A stretch of 64,000 nt of DNA. Origin: Okapia johnstoni (lineage: Eukaryota; Chordata; Mammalia; Artiodactyla; Giraffidae). The translations under genes and the position numbers were made by a program. Shown here piece by piece: positions 1 to 10,933 of this stretch. Where the stretch lies: positions 21,265,405 through 21,329,404 of the forward strand of contig CM044322.1 in NCBI GenBank assembly GCA_024291935.2. Direction: 5' to 3'. Position 1 is the stretch's first letter; every line of letters begins with the position of its first letter. Under the pieces are notes generated by a model. The model was not told the origin of the DNA and searched no databases. It worked only from the letters and a program-made list of their open reading frames with translations.

Positions 1-108
1 TCCAGCATTCTTGCCTGGAAAATCCCATGGACGGAGGAGCCTGGTAGGCTACATACAGTCCATGTGGTCGCAAAGAGTCGGACACGATTGAGTGACTTCA
101 CTTCACAT
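1..108 (+). repeat. Bov-tA/BovA SINE, 3' part
   Basis: The window opens inside a SINE: the block from TTCTTGCCTGGAAAATCCC through GAGTCGGACACGATTGAG and the terminal ACTTCACTTCAC are the standard 3' part of Bov-tA/BovA. This 3' part is shared with the BovB LINE end, which supplies the retrotransposition machinery. The tRNA-derived head lies to the left of the window. Confidence 0.9.
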
Positions 109-805
109 ACCTCATGCACAGGGCTAAGTTATATTAAAATGTGCTCTTACGGTGACTGACAAGGCATTATGAGATCTCTACTGTGTTGCTGTTAGAACTC
201 TCCACAGTGGAACCTTGGGGTTTCTACAGCATTTCATCTCAAGTAATTTTAGACAGGGACCCCTCAAGATATATTGGAAGGTATTTGACATCACCTTGTG
301 TTATAGTCAGTAACCTTCCTCCAACCAATAATCAACCAATGTCCCCCAGTAGACACCTATCTTTTGGCTATCTCCCACCTGCACTCAAGTTCCTGACATA
401 CTGAGAAGTTCTTCTCAGAGACTGAAGGAAGCTCTGTGAATTCCTTAGTTCCAGTTTCTGCAGGCTCTGCTGCTATCAGTACAAAAGTTCTTCCTACCAC
501 TTTCCTCAAGAGATCAATGGGGCTCTGGGCCACCTAATGTCTGATGCTCCAGTATCCTTGAGGTGAGAATATGGACCTTTGACCCTCGTTACCTATTTCT
601 ATACATCAGAAAGTTGACCTAGGCCCATCTACCCTAGGCCACAGCAAAGCGGCTGGGTTTCTGCTTTTATAAAACCCTTCTTAGGAAAATCTATAGTAAT
701 GAATTAGAATGAGTTTCTTTGCAGCATAAAACTATTCCTTTTAAAATAACAAGCTCTCCTAGTGCATCAACTGTTTGTTGTGATTAACTAGACTGTAAGC
801 TTCTT

Positions 806-1091
806 ACTGGAGAAGGCAATGGCACCCCTCTCCAGTGCTCTTGCCTGGAAAATCCCATGGACAGAGGAGCCTGGTAGGCTGCAGTCCATGGGGTCGCTAA
901 GAGTCACACAGGACTGAGCGACTTCACTTTCACTTTTCACTTTCATGCATTGGAGAAGGAAAAGGCAACCCACTCCAGTGTTCTTGCCTGGAGAATCCCA
1001 GGGATGGGGCTGCCTGGTGGGCTGCCGTCTATGGGGTCGCACAGAGTCAGACACGACTGAAGCAAGTTAGCAGCAGCAGCAGCAGCAGCAA
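806..1091 (+). repeat. BovA2-type dimeric SINE with AGC tail
   Basis: Two related monomers follow each other: the first starts GAGAAGGCAATGGCACC and the second GAGAAGGAAAAGGCAACCC. They are joined by CTTTCACTTTTCACTTTCAT, and the second ends in a CAG/AGC trinucleotide run at about 1070-1091. This is the dimeric BovA2 structure. Little divergence between the monomers and the consensus suggests a fairly young insertion. Confidence 0.9.
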
Positions 1092-1668
1092 GCTTCTTAT
1101 GGAGGGGCATGTCTAATTTATTTTTCTAAAGTGCCTAGTGAGGGATTTTGCCTGTAATAGATGCTCGCCAGTGTTTGTTGAATTGAACTGGATACATCAA
1201 TCAGGCCAGCAGGAAATTTTATAACCCACACGCCATGGGTCAGGCTTTGTGATCGGGAGTAGAAACATGAAAACATGGCACAGTGATAAGGCTTAATTTA
1301 ATAATATAAATAAAGTAAAATGAGTACTCAGAAGAGAGAACAGTTAATTCTACCTGGCAGCAAAAGGAGACAAAAAAGGAGAAAATAATTAGCCTTGGTT
1401 TGTATACAATGTATAGAATTTCTTGAAAGAGAAAAATTCTAGGGGAAGGGCATTTCAGTAGAGGAAAAGAGCGGATACAAAGCCTTGAAAGCACAAAAGA
1501 ACATGGCATTTTCAAGCAAGGAAAAGGAGTTCAGTATGGCAGTTGTAATCCAGGATTTGAATAAACAGGCACACCAGGAGACGAGGGATGGGTGGGTAAC
1601 AGGCTAGCTGCCAGAGGACCGTGCAAACCATTTACTGGGTTTGCACTTGGTTCTGTAGGTCAAATGCA

Positions 1669-1875
1669 TTTAAGGCTTGTAGCTCAGTTGGTAAAGAATT
1701 GTAGGCATACAATTCAGGAGACCTGGGTTCAATTTCTGGGTTCGGGAGATCCTCTGGAGAAGGAAATGGCAATCCACTCCAGTATTCTTGCCTGGAGAAT
1801 ACCATGGACAGAGGAGCCTACCATCCACGGGGTGGTAAGAGTCGGACACGACTTAGCGACTCAACAGCCACCACC
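1669..1875 (+). repeat. Bov-tA SINE, full length
   Basis: It begins with a tRNA-like head (GGCTTGTAGCTCAGTTGGTAA, then AGACCTGGGTTCAATTTC, corresponding to A and B box regions) and ends GAGTCGGACACGACTTAGCG. Sense orientation. Confidence 0.88.
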
Positions 1876-3139
1876 ACTGTAGGTCAAAGGGAACCCCTGG
1901 AAATTGTGAAGTCCGGTAGAGATGCTGGGTGATGGGTTGATGCTGCAGAAGGACCAGAGAGACAAGAGGCTTGGTAGCAAGTCGTTGCTGCCACAGGAGA
2001 GCAGTGCCAAGTGCCTGTGAACAGTGACAGCGCTGTGTGAGAAGGGTTGTAACAGCAGGGTGCAGGAGGGCTGGAGGGAGAGCAAGGAATGAGTGAGAAT
2101 CTCTTCTTGAAGGTTTCAGGGAAGTGTTTACAGGGAGATATTGTTTGAGCTGAGACTTGAAGAATAGTCTGACAAGGTGACAAAATGGCATTCTGTGGAG
2201 GAGGAAATAATATGTGCAAAGTCACAGGGACATAAACTATAATTGTCTAGTCAGAGAGCAGTCAACAGTTTACTAGAATCAAGCTTCTGGGGCAAGCCTG
2301 TGGTTTGCTTCAGAGGCAAGGCTGGAAGATGAGGAGAAAGTCCACTGCCTCAACTGAAGGACTTGGACCTGACACTTCAGTTGGAATCATGGAAGGTTTT
2401 TAAAGAGCCAAGTCCCTGGTCTGCTCAGCTTCGTGAACCATCCCTCCAGGGCAGCATAGAGGCTAGATGAGGGTAGGGGAGGGGCGGGGTGTTGACCAGG
2501 GATAGTGGGTGGATGGCTATGCCCATAGTCTGTGGGTTAGATGATGGACACAGGTAGGGAGGCAGAGGGTAGAGTAAGAGAAATTTCAGATACAGAATGA
2601 GAAAAAGATCTCATGACACTGGTGGCCGGGAGTGTGTGGCTTATGAGAGAAGGAAAAGTTAGACATGATGGGGTTTTTGAGCTTAGAAACCAAGGATATG
2701 GTAGTGCCATTCATTGGGCAGTGGAAGTGGGCGGGAGAGCAGGATTGGAGGGAAGGTGGAGAGCCCAGTTCTGGATATTGCATTTGAATGCCTGAGGGCC
2801 ATTCTGGTAGTGGACCTATCTGCTGCTCGGGCCTGGTGTGGGCTGGAGATAGAGTGTGTAAGTGTGGGAAATAGGCTCCATGTTGAAGGATACTCACATG
2901 AAGAGAATATCTCCAGATAACAAGGGACAGGGGATTCAGAGGCCACCTGCAATTCTGGAATCTCTCCTTTCCAGCTATTCCCAACACACCCACTCAGGGA
3001 ACCTGCTCCCATAAAAGATGTGTGCATCCATAGACCAGATCTTTCCCTGTGTTCCTAAGAACAGTGGTTCCAAAGACCTCACTGGGCCCAGCGAGTGAAT
3101 AGTGAATTGTCTGGGGGTTGTAGCTTCACTGGACCTGTG

Positions 3140-3480
3140 TGGTGATTCCGGCTCCTCTCCTTAGTAGCTGCTTGACTCTGGACTTGCCCTGTGGCCTCTC
3201 TGTGCAGTATTTCTATAGCCGCTGCCTCATTAGGCTTCATCACTGTTAAATGATGTGAACTATGGAAGACCCTGGGCACTGGTGCCTGGCACATAATTAC
3301 ACTGCATGAGTGTTAACTGTCACTATAAAGTTGATCCCTTTGAGCCTTATTTCCCTTATCTGTAAAGTGGGCAGTTTCTGTCCAGACTCATAGACGTATC
3401 GTCAGGAAGCAAATGTTTAGCATCATGTATGTAAAAACACTGAGCACATTGCTGGCCAAAATAGATGCTTTTTATTGCTA
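3140..3480 (-). repeat. MIR-like SINE sequence, antisense
   Basis: Two adjoining stretches read like MIR in reverse: GCTTGACTCTGG, CTGGCACATAATTA, then GAGCCTTATTTCCCTTATCT and GTAAAGTGGG. Old and diverged. It may be two copies; exact limits are uncertain. Confidence 0.55.
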
Positions 3481-4133
3481 TCAGTAATAAATACTAACAC
3501 AGACTATAAGATAATTCCATAGGATCCACACATTTTATTGGCAGCTTGCCTTGCTTTCTTAAGTTCCCACATCTATGAAAGGTCCCTCTTGTTAACTCCC
3601 AAACAGAAAACACACCCCCAAACCTCCCCTCTGAGCCCTGTCCCTGATACCTGGACATGTTTCTTATCCCTCAGCTTTCTTATTTTATCTCTAAGCTTCT
3701 GTTTATAACCCTACCCCAAGGACTGCAGGACTGGAGAGAGCCTTCAGGTGTGACAAGAGCCAGCTTTCCTTGCTTTCCTCCTTCCAGGTCCTAGGATGCC
3801 TGCCTAGGGGTGGGAGGTGGTTTGAGCTCCAGGAGTAGAGGAGCTGGTTTGTGAGAGCACCGTCTGTGGAAAACCATGGAAAGTTCAGGGACTTCCAGCG
3901 TTGGGTGAAAGCCTTCCTACCACCCTTGAGCAAGAGGTTAGAGCCCCGCCAGCCAGCCAAGTAGAGGGCGACAGTGCCCTCCTTTATGATTTCCCTTGTG
4001 AACCTGGCTCAGGAGGCGTGCACAGGAACTTGCACGCAACTGACCGTTGTTGACCCTAATGACCACCTGTGGCCCAGTCCCCTCTGACTCCAGGCAATGC
4101 CATGGCGTTCCCTGAGGGTGGTCACTGAGCTGA

Positions 4134-4523
<390 letters not shown>

Positions 4524-4596
4524 TAGTGAGAAAAAAAATAAACCCAGATAAGAAAGACATAGGACAAAATTAGATTGTCCACTGATGAAATCAGAT

Positions 4597-4722
4597 TGTT
4601 GTGTTGTTCAGTCGCCCACTTGTGTCCAACTCTTTGTGACCTCATGGACTGCAGCACGCCAGACCTCCCTGTCCCTCACCATCTCCTGGAGTTTGCCCAA
4701 GTTCATGTCCATTTCTGATGGA
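4597..4722 (-). repeat. BovB 3'-end fragment, antisense
   Basis: The order GTTGTTCAGTCGC, AACTCTTTGTGAC, ATGGACTGCAGCACGCC, TCACCATCTCCTGGAG, GTTCATGTCC is the reverse complement of the BovB 3' end. It extends past the part shared with Bov-tA, so it derives from the LINE. Confidence 0.8.
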
Positions 4723-4799
4723 ATCAGAAAACAGGTTAAAAAAAATGAACAGATCACTCTCTCCTTTCTGTGCCCATTTCTGTTTGCTTTTCAATAAGC

Positions 4800-5003
4800 A
4801 CGTGTCTCAGACGGTAAAGCATCTGCTTGCAATGCAGGAGACCTGGGTTCAATCCCTGGGTTGGGAAGATACTCGGGAGAAGAAAATGACAACCCACTCC
4901 AGTACTCTCACCTGGAAAGTCCTATGGACAGAGGAACCTTGTAGGCTACTGTCCATGGGATCGCAAAGAGTCAGACACAACTGAGCGACTTCACTTCACT
5001 TTG
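4800..5003 (+). repeat. Bov-tA SINE
   Basis: It has a tRNA-like head (TCTCAGACGGTAAAGCATC, AGACCTGGGTTCAATCCC), the body ACCCACTCCAGTACTC, and the 3' end GAGTCAGACACAACTGAG. It sits between two ASTN1 exons in sense orientation. Confidence 0.9.
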
Positions 5004-5670
5004 GTGGATAAATGCAGCGCTTACTAGCTATAGGTACATAGCCATCAAGATTCTCTTAGCCTTTGAATGGGGAAAAGCTAAGTGAAATAGTCGAGTGTTG
5101 AAGTATCAGTCATGTTTCCAATTGGTATGCCTGGTGAGAAATTCCTAATTGCAGTAACTTGCTATGAGCCTAGCAAGCTGAAGCAATAATTTACTTTCAC
5201 CCAGGGGAACCCCAATATAATGAAGGAATAATACAGGTTTGGAGAGTCCCTGAATTAGTAAAGCCCAGAGCACCTAATTGACTTGTTAATGTCTGTTCTC
5301 TCAGTTGCTGTTAAGGCTGAAAACAGGTAGGGACTGTCCGGGGGGTGAGAAAGCCTGCTATTTCATGGCAACTGAAGACAGGGAGCAGGTCCCTGTTCCT
5401 TGGATGAGTGCCAGCGCCTGTGGCTGGGTCTGATGGAGCCATGCCACAGCCATCACAGAGCTGCTCTGTCCCTCTATCCCTTGGGTCCACCCTAGTAGAG
5501 ATGGGATGGGGTGAGTCAGCAAGGGATGATATGGCAGGAGGTCCAAGAGGTGGCCGAGTGTCTGTCTGCTGACTCCTTGCTCTGTGACTCACTGTGGGCC
5601 AGGATTAGTAGAGGTAATGACCTTGGGTTGGGGCTAATCTGCAGAGCATTCCTTACTCTGTCTTCTGTGA

Positions 5671-5703
5671 TGTGTGTGTGTGTATGTGCATGTGTATGTG
5701 TAT
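5671..5703. repeat. TG-rich microsatellite
   Basis: A run of TG dinucleotides with TATG/CATG interruptions lies about 65 bases upstream of the 5767 exon acceptor. Confidence 0.9.
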
Positions 5704-5720
5704 CGAGGGGTGGGTGGTAG

Positions 5721-6017
<297 letters not shown>

Positions 6018-6489
6018 TGATTGACCCATTATCATTGGGAGCCAAGGACCATTTGGTATTCCATTGTATGTCTGTATCATAGCTCATTTAAATAGTCCTG
6101 TATTATTTGACATTTAGGATGCATTAAATTTTTAATTTTTACAAATACTACTAAAATGAATATCTTTCCACATAAATGTAGGGCACGTTTGAAGTCATGT
6201 TCTTCAGATAAATCTTAGAAAAGAGATTACTGGGCCAAAGGGTATACGCATCTTTCAGGCTGTTATATTATCCAGTGTGGCTGGGACTGCTCTGAGACAG
6301 GGTTTGAATTCAGACACAGTATGCATTGGGGTGTTCACAGTGCTTCTTGAACTCCAAGATACCAGGAATATGGAGGCTTCATCCCAGGTTTCTTTGCACT
6401 TTCATTGTAGAAGGAGTTCATCTATGGTATTCTTTATAAAGACCTAGTTCCAGTAGATTCAGTACCACAGATAGCTCCTTCTCAGAGGC

Positions 6490-8325
6490 ATGGTTTGGTT
6501 CAGTTCAGTTCAGTTGCTTGTGTCCAATGCTCTGCAACCCCATGGACTGCAGCACTCCAGGCCTGCCTGTCCATCACCAACTCCCGGAGGTTTCTCAAAC
6601 TCATATCCATCGAGTCTGTGATGCCATCCAACCTTCTCATCCCCTGTCATCCCCTTTTCCTCCTGCCTTCAATCTTTCCCAGCATCAAGGTCTTTTCCAA
6701 TGAGTCAGTTCTTCACATCAGGTGGCCAAAGTATTGGAGTTTCATCTTCAACATCAGTCCCCCCATGAATATTCAGGACTGATTTCCTTTTTGATTAACT
6801 GGTTTGATCTCTGTGCAGTCCAAGGGACTTTCAAGAGTCTTCTCCAACACCACAGTTCAAAAGCATCAGTTCTTCAGCATTGAACTTTCTTTATGGTCCA
6901 ACTCTCACATCCATATGTGACTACTGGAAAAACCATAGCTTTGACTAGATGGACCTTCGTTGGCAAAGTAATGTCTCTGCTTTTTAATATGCTGTCGAGG
7001 TTGGTCATAGCTTTTCTTCCAAGTAGCAAGCATCTTTTGATTTCATGGCTGCAGCCACCATCTGCAGTGATTTTGGAGCCCAAGAAAATAGTCTGTCATT
7101 GTTTGCATCGTTTCCCCATCTCTTTGCCATGAAAGGATGGGACTGGGACCGGATGCCATGATCTTCATTTTTTGAATGTTGACTTTTAAGTCAACCTTTT
7201 AACTCTCCTCTTTCACTTTCATCATGAGGCTCTTTAGTTCCTCTTCACTTTCTGCCTTAAGGGTGGTGTCATCTGCATATCTGAGATTATTGATATTTCT
7301 CCTGGCAATCTTGATTCCAGCTTGTGCTTCACCCAACCCAGCATTTTGCATGATGTAGTCTACACAGAAGTTAAATAAGCAGAGTGACAATATGCAACCT
7401 TGATATACTCCTTTTCCAATTTGGAACCAGTCTGTTGTTTCATGTCTGGTTCTGTTACTTCTTGACCTGCATACGGATTTTTTAGGAGGCAGGTAAAGTG
7501 GTCTGGTATTCCCATCTCTTTAAGAATTTTCTAGTTTGTTATGATCCACACAGTCAAAGGCTTCAGCGTAGTCAATGAAACAGAAGTAGATGTTTTTCTG
7601 GAATTCCCTTTCTTTTCCAACACATGTTTTCAATTTGATCTCTGGTTCCTCTGCCTTTTCTAAATCCAGCATGAACATCTGGAAGTTCTTAGTTCACATA
7701 CTGTTGAAGCCTTGCTTGGAGAATTTTGAGCATTACTTTACTAGCATGTGAGATGAGTACGATTGTGTGGTAGTTTGAACATTCTTTGGCCTTGGCTTTC
7801 TTTGGGATTGGAATGAAAACTGACCTTTTCCAATCTTGTGGCCACTGCTGAGTTTTCCAAATTTGCTAGCATATTGAGTGCAGCACTTTCACAGCATCAT
7901 CTTTTAGGATTTGAAATAGCTCAACTGGAATTCCATCACCACCACTAGCTTTGTTCATAGTGATGCTTTGTAAGGCCCACTTGATTTTGCAGACCAGGAT
8001 GTCTGGTTCTAGGTGAGTCATCACACCATCGTGGTTATCCGGGTCATTAAAATATTTTTTGTATAGTTTTTCTGTGTATTCTTGCCATCTCTTCATAATA
8101 TCTTCTGCTTCTATTAGGTCCATACTGTTTCTGCTCTTTACTGAGCCCATCTTTGCATGAAATGTTCCCTTGGTATCTCTAATTCTCTTGAAGAGATCTC
8201 GTCTTTCCCATTCTATTGTTTTCCTCTATTTATTTGCATTGATCACTTAGGAAGGCTTTCTTATCTCTCCTTGCTATTCTTTGGGACTCTGCATTCAGAT
8301 GGGTATATCTTTCCTTTTCTCCTTA
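6490..8325 (-). mobile_element. BovB (RTE) LINE copy, 5'-truncated, antisense
   Basis: Reading the minus strand, the copy runs from within the reverse transcriptase region (about 8325) to the 3' end with the imperfect GAACTGAACTGAACC repeat (about 6490). The conserved catalytic motif of the reverse transcriptase, YADD, is encoded at 7268-7279 (minus strand). NKASGGDGIPVELFQILKDD of the same protein is encoded near 7900-7990. The reading frame is broken into several pieces by frameshifts and stops, so it is not active. The 5' part of the element (a full BovB is roughly 3 kb) is absent. It lies in an ASTN1 intron, opposite to the gene. Confidence 0.92.
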
Positions 8326-8471
8326 CCAGAGGCATGGTAAGATGCCTTAGAACCAGGGAAGGGGATGTACTGATATCTAAGACCCCCAAGTGAAACACTG
8401 TTGGAGTCTAGGGCCAGCTCCTCTGACTCTCTCTACCTCATGTACAACCCCCTCTTTTTCTTCCTCCTCCT

Positions 8472-8538
8472 ATACACATGCACATACAGACACACATACA
8501 CACACACACACACACACATAAACACACACATACAGATG
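8472..8538. repeat. CA-rich microsatellite
   Basis: ACACACAT and CACACACACACA units with ATAC interruptions. Nothing else is recognised nearby. Confidence 0.9.
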
Positions 8539-8539
8539 C

Positions 8540-10058
8540 ATCTCAGTCAGGTGCTAGACTGTAAGGATATCAGTAGAAGTTGCCTCCAAGAGACCTAGCT
8601 CTTACTTCTGTTATAATCCATTGCTGCAGCTCTCTGAGGGAATAACAGGTAACCGCAGCATCAAAAGTTCACCTTCTTAGGTCTAAAAGTTGTTGTTACG
8701 TGGGCCCATCACAGAGATTCTAGGCCCCCATATGGAGGAGAAAGCACAGCATTTTAAACATCTGATGTCTAAGACTGTGCTTACTTGCTGCTCCTCCCAC
8801 GCTGTCAGGCAAACACCAAACCAGACAGATGGGCTGTGCACCATGCCCAAAAGCCAGCGTGCTCAAGAGAGAAAAGCGGGCTTATCTCAGCGGTGGGGCC
8901 TTTCCAGGCAACTTAGTAGTCTCTGGCCCCCCCTGACCTGCATGGGGAGACCCTGGCCAATCTCGCTTGTTAAAGTCATTTCTGAGAGAAGCGTGGCCTC
9001 CAGAGGGTCTTGGAAGCTTCACTTGAGGTTTTAAAGAACAAGAAGCTCTTTGAATAGCATGTGGAAAGAGGGATTGATGTTTTAAGCTTGGGGGGGTCTT
9101 ATAGATAAACCCCTCCTTACTTTAGGTCAGTGCTCAAACTCCCTAAGAAGTACATGTCTTGCCCGAAGTCCCATGGCTACCGCAGGCAGAGTTGGTGTTC
9201 TATCCACCATGAAATCAGAGCAGAAATGGAGTTGTAAAGGTCAAAACCAACTGTCGCTGTAACACTATTCACCAGTCACCATTGCTGGACATCCTTGTTT
9301 CCCAAGCTGGAAGCTGAAGAAGCTATTTGTCCACAGCGAAGCTCCCATCACCTCTTCAGCCCCTCCTGATGTCTCATTGCTAATCCTCACTGCAAATGCC
9401 TTTGGGAAGCCCCTCCCCTGCCAGTGGCTTCCCAGTATTTGTGGCAATTAATGAAATTCCAACTGGAAAGCCAGGGATGGAGGTTAAAACAAGAACCCCC
9501 AACAGAGCTAAGGCGCGATATCTTCATTCAGGGTAGCTGTTGGGAAATGATGGCTGCAGAGACTTCCATTTCCATCAATGCTGGGTTTGGAAACCCTCCC
9601 CCTTCCCGCCCTGCTTCTGTCTGCACAGGGGATGATGTGGTCATCCCACACACTCATCAGCAAGAAACTTTATCGCCTCCCACACTCCATCCTAGAGCCT
9701 TTCTCCAAGGAGCTGAGTGTGGGAATTGGCTGCAAGTCAAGCCCACGTTATTTTTGCAGTCCTCCAGCTAACTCACTTGGAAATGCCATAGTGTTGGGAC
9801 ATGTGCTTTCCCAGCCATGCTGAGGTCTCTGCCCATATGGATGGGTAGAACTGTGCAAGTGCACATGTATACTTTTTCACACACACAAACACACATGTAA
9901 GCACTGGTGCTCAGTTACTGCAAAGGAGCACCACCTCCCCCCCCCACCCCAGTGCCTGAAGCTCTCCTTAGGCATCCTTCCAACATGTTCCAAACTTAAG
10001 TGTGTGTTTACTCATCACCTGCACAGAGGTTTGGAACACCAGGTATGGTGGGTGTTGT
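8540..10058. other. Unique intronic stretch
   Basis: I see no exon, RNA gene or known repeat here apart from a short CA-rich tract near 9878-9900 and a run of ten C near 9938. Open frames in this stretch have no recognisable product. Confidence 0.5.
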
Positions 10059-10452
10059 AGATGGTTGTTTAGTCACTCGGTCATGTCCAACTCTTTGTGA
10101 CGCCATGGACTGTAGCCTGCCAGGCCTCCCTATCCTTCACTACCTCCTGGAGTTTGCTCAAACTCATGTCCATTGAGTCGGTGATGCCATCCTAACATCT
10201 CATTCTCTGTTGTCCCCTTCTCCTCCCGCCTTCAGTCTTTCCCAGCATCAGGGTCTTTTCCAATGAGTCAGCTCTTTGCATCAGGTGGACAAAGTATTGG
10301 AGCCTCAGCTTCAACATCAGTCTTTCCAATGAATACTCAGGGTTGGTTTCCTTCAGCACTGACTGGTTTGATCTCCCTGTTGTCCATAGGACTCTCAAGA
10401 AAGAATCTTCTCCAGCACCACAATTTGAAAGCATCAATTCTTCAGTGCTCAG
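10059..10452 (-). repeat. BovB 3'-end fragment, antisense
   Basis: Reverse complement of the last 400 or so bases of BovB, recognised by GTTGTTTAGTCACTCGGTC, CAGCATCAGGGTCTTTTCC and GGACAAAGTATTGGAG. It ends abruptly at the border of the LTR-like element that follows. Confidence 0.85.
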
Positions 10453-10933
10453 GTGGTGTAATGGGCCCCCAAATATGTTCACTTCCTAATCCGCAGAACC
10501 TGTTAAAATGTTATGTTACCTGGTAAAGATGAATTCAAGTTGCAGATGAAATTAAGGTTGCTGGACATCTGATCTTAAGATAAGGGGAGTATAATGAATT
10601 AATCAAGTAGGCCCAATGAAATCACAAGGGTGCTTAACAGTGGAAGAGGGAGGGAGAAGAGGCCAGAGTGATACAACATGAAAAGGACTCCACCAACCAT
10701 TGCTGGATTTGAAGGTGGAGGAACCAGTGAATGCATAAAGTGGATAAGGCAAAGAAAATGATTCTCCCCTGAAGCCTCTAGAAAGGAATACGGCCCCACG
10801 GACACCTCGTTTTTAACCCAGTGAGACTCACATCAGATTTCTGACCTGCAAAACTGCAAGATAGTAAATTTCTCTTGTTTTAAACCACTAAGTTTGTGGT
10901 AATTTTTTATGGTGGCTATAGAAAAATAACACA
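10453..10933 (+). repeat. MaLR (MLT1-like) LTR
   Basis: It contains a series typical of this LTR class: GGGCCCCCAAATATGTTCAC, CCTAATCCGCAGAACCTGT, GGCCCAATGAAATCACAAGG, CCAGTGAGACTCACATCAG and the end TTTAAACCACTAAGTTTGTG, then GTGGTAATTTTTTATGGTGG and AATAACACA. The family name is from memory of the consensus and should be checked. The 5' end is lost at the join with the BovB fragment. Confidence 0.7.

Noticed and set aside
788..1054. Open frames with MSDSVRPHRRQP-type peptides and similar ones on both strands (also near 48615, 58037, 21606, 37307).
   Set aside because: These are translations of Bov-tA/BovA SINE sequence and recur wherever such a SINE occurs; they are not genes.
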